Source: Candidatus Cloacimonadota bacterium
GTDB taxonomy: Bacteria > Cloacimonadota > Cloacimonadia > Cloacimonadales > TCS61
NCBI GenBank assembly: GCA_016927675.1
Contig: JAFGMF010000079.1
Coordinates: forward strand, 1 to 9,205
DNA length: 9,205 bases
Reading direction: 5' to 3'
Under the pieces are notes generated by a model. That model had not been told where the DNA came from. It searched no databases and saw only the letters and a program-made list of their open reading frames with translations. This document shows, in pieces, positions 6,948 to 9,205 of the stretch. How positions within the stretch are numbered: position 1 is the stretch's first letter; each line of letters opens with the position of its first letter. The position numbers and the translations under genes are program-made.

Positions 6948-8234
6948 TCAGAAAGTGGTGCTGTCAACCAGATTGAAGGCATCAATCAGTAAAGTGGGTA
7001 TCCTGGCATAAGTTTCCTGCGGGACACTGGGTCCCAGAGAAATGATCCTTTTTGTCATCTCATGAAGTATCTCATTCCAGCGGAAATTATTGACCGATCT
7101 GATTATTTTGCCATCTTCAAAATACATAACTCCGTCTCTGGTTAGACCAGTCATCTCTCCGGTCTTCCTGTCGACTTGTCGGATATACCAGAGGTTATTA
7201 ATGATAAGTCCTCTGGGAACTGATTTCATCATCTCGGCTTCGGAAGAATTATCTCCCTTAAAATCAAAATTGAATACGAAAACTGGTTCGATCCCGATTT
7301 TTTGAGCATAATATCGCGTGACAGGCATATTCTTCAGGATTCCCTGTTCAACCCAGGTAGTGGGTTGAGTAGGAATTCCTTCCCAGTTAAACGGAGGTGT
7401 TGACAAGGCGGAATCATCCAGAACAGATCTGATCGTAAAATTATCACCAAAACATTTTTTATTGAGTTGATCAGTAAATGGGCTTACACCTTCATCAGCA
7501 CTCCGCCGGTCAAGGATCCAGAAGAGAAAAATCAGCCAGTTTAAAACAGCTGGGGGACGCATTATTACCGGGATTCTTTCGATATTCATGGCTTGAGGTT
7601 TTTCCAGTGAAGCGAGCTGATTGTTCAGCTGATCTATCAGACTGTTCATATCGATTTCATCAACAGCTTTTGCAGATCGAGAGACTTTTGTTTCGATTTC
7701 ATCCTTCTGAATTGTCATGGAGTGAGCATAACTGGAGTCCCGATCAAATCCTTCAAATCCATTACGGGTTGTCAGATAGGTTAAGCCATGATGTTTTTCC
7801 GCTATCCCTGCCAATTGTGCTTTCAGTTTTCTGGCGTTGTCTATACAGAGCTTGATTCTGTCTATCATTGCTGCTTCATTCAATTCGGAGGTTTCTCTGT
7901 CGAAATTATCAACTTTCGGTAATTGCTGGGCAGTGGCAGTCTTGATATATTCCGGATCGGGTTTATTGATTCGAGCAATGCTCTCTGCACTTTTTATCAG
8001 CTGATCAAGAGAGTCGCTGTCTGACTGATTAATAGATGCCGATCCAGTTTTATTGTCAAAAGCGACTTTCAGGCTTATTCTCAGTTTATCCCCACCGATA
8101 TGCTGGGTTATTCCATTTCGGGCAAATCGGACCAGGTGATCATGCTGAGCTGAAATTCTGATGATATAATCGTCAGCACAGCATTTTTTCCTGATTTTTT
8201 CTGCTATGATGATCATCTTCTGTCTGTCGATCAT
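6948..8234 (-). CDS. tldE: TldE/PmbA-type subunit of the TldD/TldE metalloprotease
   Basis: This is the non-zinc-binding half of the TldD/TldE heterodimer, which in E. coli degrades unfolded peptides and matures microcin B17 and the CcdA antitoxin. The protein has 428 residues, close to the usual length of about 445. It shows the family layout: an N-terminal region with 'RNGITQ' and 'SINQSD', a middle with 'TTRNGFEGFDRDSSYAHSM', and a C-terminal beta-rich domain with 'LTRDGVMYFEDGKI' and 'NFRWNEIL'. There is no HEXXXH motif, as expected for TldE and unlike its neighbour. The start ATG (8234-8232) overlaps the tldD stop by four bases (ATGA) and has AGGAGG 6 bases upstream on the minus strand. 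A cytoplasmic role is expected, as no signal peptide is seen. The natural target in this organism cannot be read from context: no peptide-toxin or RiPP gene is nearby. Confidence 0.92.
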   Translation of the reverse strand: MIDRQKMIIIAEKIRKKCCADDYIIRISAQHDHLVRFARNGITQHIGGDKLRISLKVAFDNKTGSASINQSDSDSLDQLIKSAESIARINKPDPEYIKTATAQQLPKVDNFDRETSELNEAAMIDRIKLCIDNARKLKAQLAGIAEKHHGLTYLTTRNGFEGFDRDSSYAHSMTIQKDEIETKVSRSAKAVDEIDMNSLIDQLNNQLASLEKPQAMNIERIPVIMRPPAVLNWLIFLFWILDRRSADEGVSPFTDQLNKKCFGDNFTIRSVLDDSALSTPPFNWEGIPTQPTTWVEQGILKNMPVTRYYAQKIGIEPVFVFNFDFKGDNSSEAEMMKSVPRGLIINNLWYIRQVDRKTGEMTGLTRDGVMYFEDGKIIRSVNNFRWNEILHEMTKRIISLGPSVPQETYARIPTLLIDAFNLVDSTTF

Positions 8235-9205
8235 TGTGAACCTCCTACTCTGATCTTACGAAAACGTGCTGTTGCACCTCCATGAGTCATTCTCCCTCTT
8301 TGACCCGGTTGTCCCTTACCGCAGTTGGTTACTCCGAACGTACGGAAAAATCTTTGATCACAGATAGCATCACAACTGCCCCAGAATTCAGGGTTGTGGG
8401 ATTTATAGATGATTTTTTTTAGTGGACGGATCTTCTTGCCATTCTTGATTTCCCAGAACATATCGCCGCCGAACTGGAAATTTATCCGATGCTGATCGAT
8501 CGAAAATGAACCCTGTCCTTCAATGTAAATTCCATCTTTGGTGTCGGCAATAAGATCCTGAGGCGATAATTGAACTTTTCCCGGTTCCAGATAGAGATTT
8601 GGAATCCGGTTTATCGGAAAATCATAATAATTCGTCGCCCGATTGCATCCTCTGCTCTGCGCCAGTCCGATCATGGGAGCCGTCGCCCTGGTGGAACCAT
8701 ATTCCTTCAGAATTCCATCTTTGATAATATACCATTTCTGATTTGGGACACCATCATCATCATAACCAGCAGTTGCCAAACCACCGGGCAGAGTGTTATC
8801 CGCCAGAAAATTTACAATTGGAGAACCGTATTGATAATTACCGAGTTTTTCCGGAGTGGCAAAAGATATACCGGCAAAATCGGCTTCCCAACCCAGTACA
8901 CGATCAAGCTCGGTCGGGTGTCCTACCGATTCATGCATGGTCAAACCAAGATGAAGCGGATCAAGAATGAGATCACGTCGCTCCTCTGCGCCTAAACTGT
9001 CTGCTTTTACTTTGATAATGGCTTCTTCGGCAATCTGATGAGCTTTGTCTGTCAGATCCATCTTTTCTATCCACTCCCAGCCATGGGCATGACCTCCCGG
9101 ATTGAAAGCTCTGGTCTGGCTGTCTCCTGCCGAAACCGCGGAAGCAGAAAAATAGGGTTGAATATAGAGTGTTTCTATATTAAGACGAGTTCCTGAAGTA
9201 GAAGC
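8231..9205 (-). CDS. tldD: TldD-type zinc peptidase subunit, N-terminus beyond window edge
   Basis: This is the catalytic half of TldD/TldE. The frame stays open from the stop at 8233-8231 to the right edge, so the N-terminal part lies outside; 324 of a usual roughly 480 residues are present. An internal Met at 9061 is not the likely start, because upstream codons continue the conserved TldD pattern (NPGGHAHGWEWIEKMD just before and across it). The zinc-binding and catalytic HEXXXH motif reads HESVGH (codons 8935-8918) and is followed by 'PTELDRVLGWEADFAG'. A conserved Cys in 'NCGKGQPGQ' (codon 8323-8321) is the expected third zinc ligand. The protein therefore looks catalytically intact. It overlaps tldE by four bases, as expected for an obligate heterodimer. 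An A8 run occurs within the gene (minus-strand reading of T8 at 8413-8420) without a frameshift. Confidence 0.95.
   Translation of the reverse strand, partial: ASTSGTRLNIETLYIQPYFSASAVSAGDSQTRAFNPGGHAHGWEWIEKMDLTDKAHQIAEEAIIKVKADSLGAEERRDLILDPLHLGLTMHESVGHPTELDRVLGWEADFAGISFATPEKLGNYQYGSPIVNFLADNTLPGGLATAGYDDDGVPNQKWYIIKDGILKEYGSTRATAPMIGLAQSRGCNRATNYYDFPINRIPNLYLEPGKVQLSPQDLIADTKDGIYIEGQGSFSIDQHRINFQFGGDMFWEIKNGKKIRPLKKIIYKSHNPEFWGSCDAICDQRFFRTFGVTNCGKGQPGQRGRMTHGGATARFRKIRVGGSQ
8241..8246 (-). promoter_or_regulatory. Ribosome binding site for tldE
   Basis: The minus strand reads AGGAGG here, 6 bases before the tldE ATG at 8234 and inside the end of tldD. It supports the overlapping start. 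Confidence 0.75.

Noticed and set aside
7478..7855. A 125-codon plus-strand frame antisense to tldE
   Set aside because: It lies wholly within tldE, which has clear family similarity, and its translation (rich in Ser, Leu, Arg and His) resembles no domain I know.
8743..8970. Plus-strand reading frame starting Met-Gly then five His, like a His tag or metal-binding peptide
   Set aside because: It is antisense to tldD; the His codons are the reverse of an Asp-rich 'YDDDG' stretch in a well-conserved protein. No ribosome binding site is convincing.
9059..9061. ATG as the start of a short 276-residue TldD
   Set aside because: The frame continues open to the window edge with TldD-like residues, so the Met is internal and the gene is cut by the window.

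Overview
The window reads as chromosomal DNA from a diderm (two-membrane) bacterium of moderate-to-low GC. The envelope type is inferred from an MCE/Mla-type lipid ABC transporter with a lipobox-bearing protein that ends in a predicted outer-membrane beta-barrel. The lineage cannot be fixed from the sequence; an FCB-type or candidate-phylum bacterium (for example Cloacimonadota-like) is only a guess. Coding density is very high. No non-coding stretch reaches 300 bases, and I see no tRNA, rRNA, CRISPR array, insertion sequence or integration scar.

Plus strand, 1-6890: seven genes lie head to tail with gaps of 11, 6, 1, -4, -4 and 28 bases, which suggests one transcription unit. In order they are: the C-terminal end of an MCE (MlaD-like) substrate-binding protein; a 711-residue lipoprotein that appears to join a PqiC-like ABC auxiliary domain, a beta-rich linker and a C-terminal beta-barrel; a STAS-MlaE permease fusion; a MlaF-type ATPase; a Mut7-C/zinc-ribbon protein; a HerA-type ATPase; and a small secreted protein resembling the VirK family. 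The first four form a complete MCE lipid-transport set, with an inner-membrane permease and ATPase, a periplasm-spanning MCE protein and an outer-membrane-anchored receiver. The next two overlap by four bases and have no obvious link to lipid transport.

Centre, 6891-6947: a perfect 12-bp inverted repeat lies between convergent genes and probably ends transcription from both sides.

Minus strand, 6948-9205: a tldD-tldE pair, with tldD cut by the right edge of the window and overlapping tldE by four bases. It encodes the two halves of the TldD/TldE zinc peptidase.

The most interesting signal is the lipoprotein-barrel fusion inside the MCE operon. It suggests a lipid-transport system whose outer-membrane receptor is built into the auxiliary lipoprotein. 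Second is the Mut7-C protein, whose usual acidic active-site positions look replaced while its zinc ribbon is intact, and which is translationally coupled to HerA.
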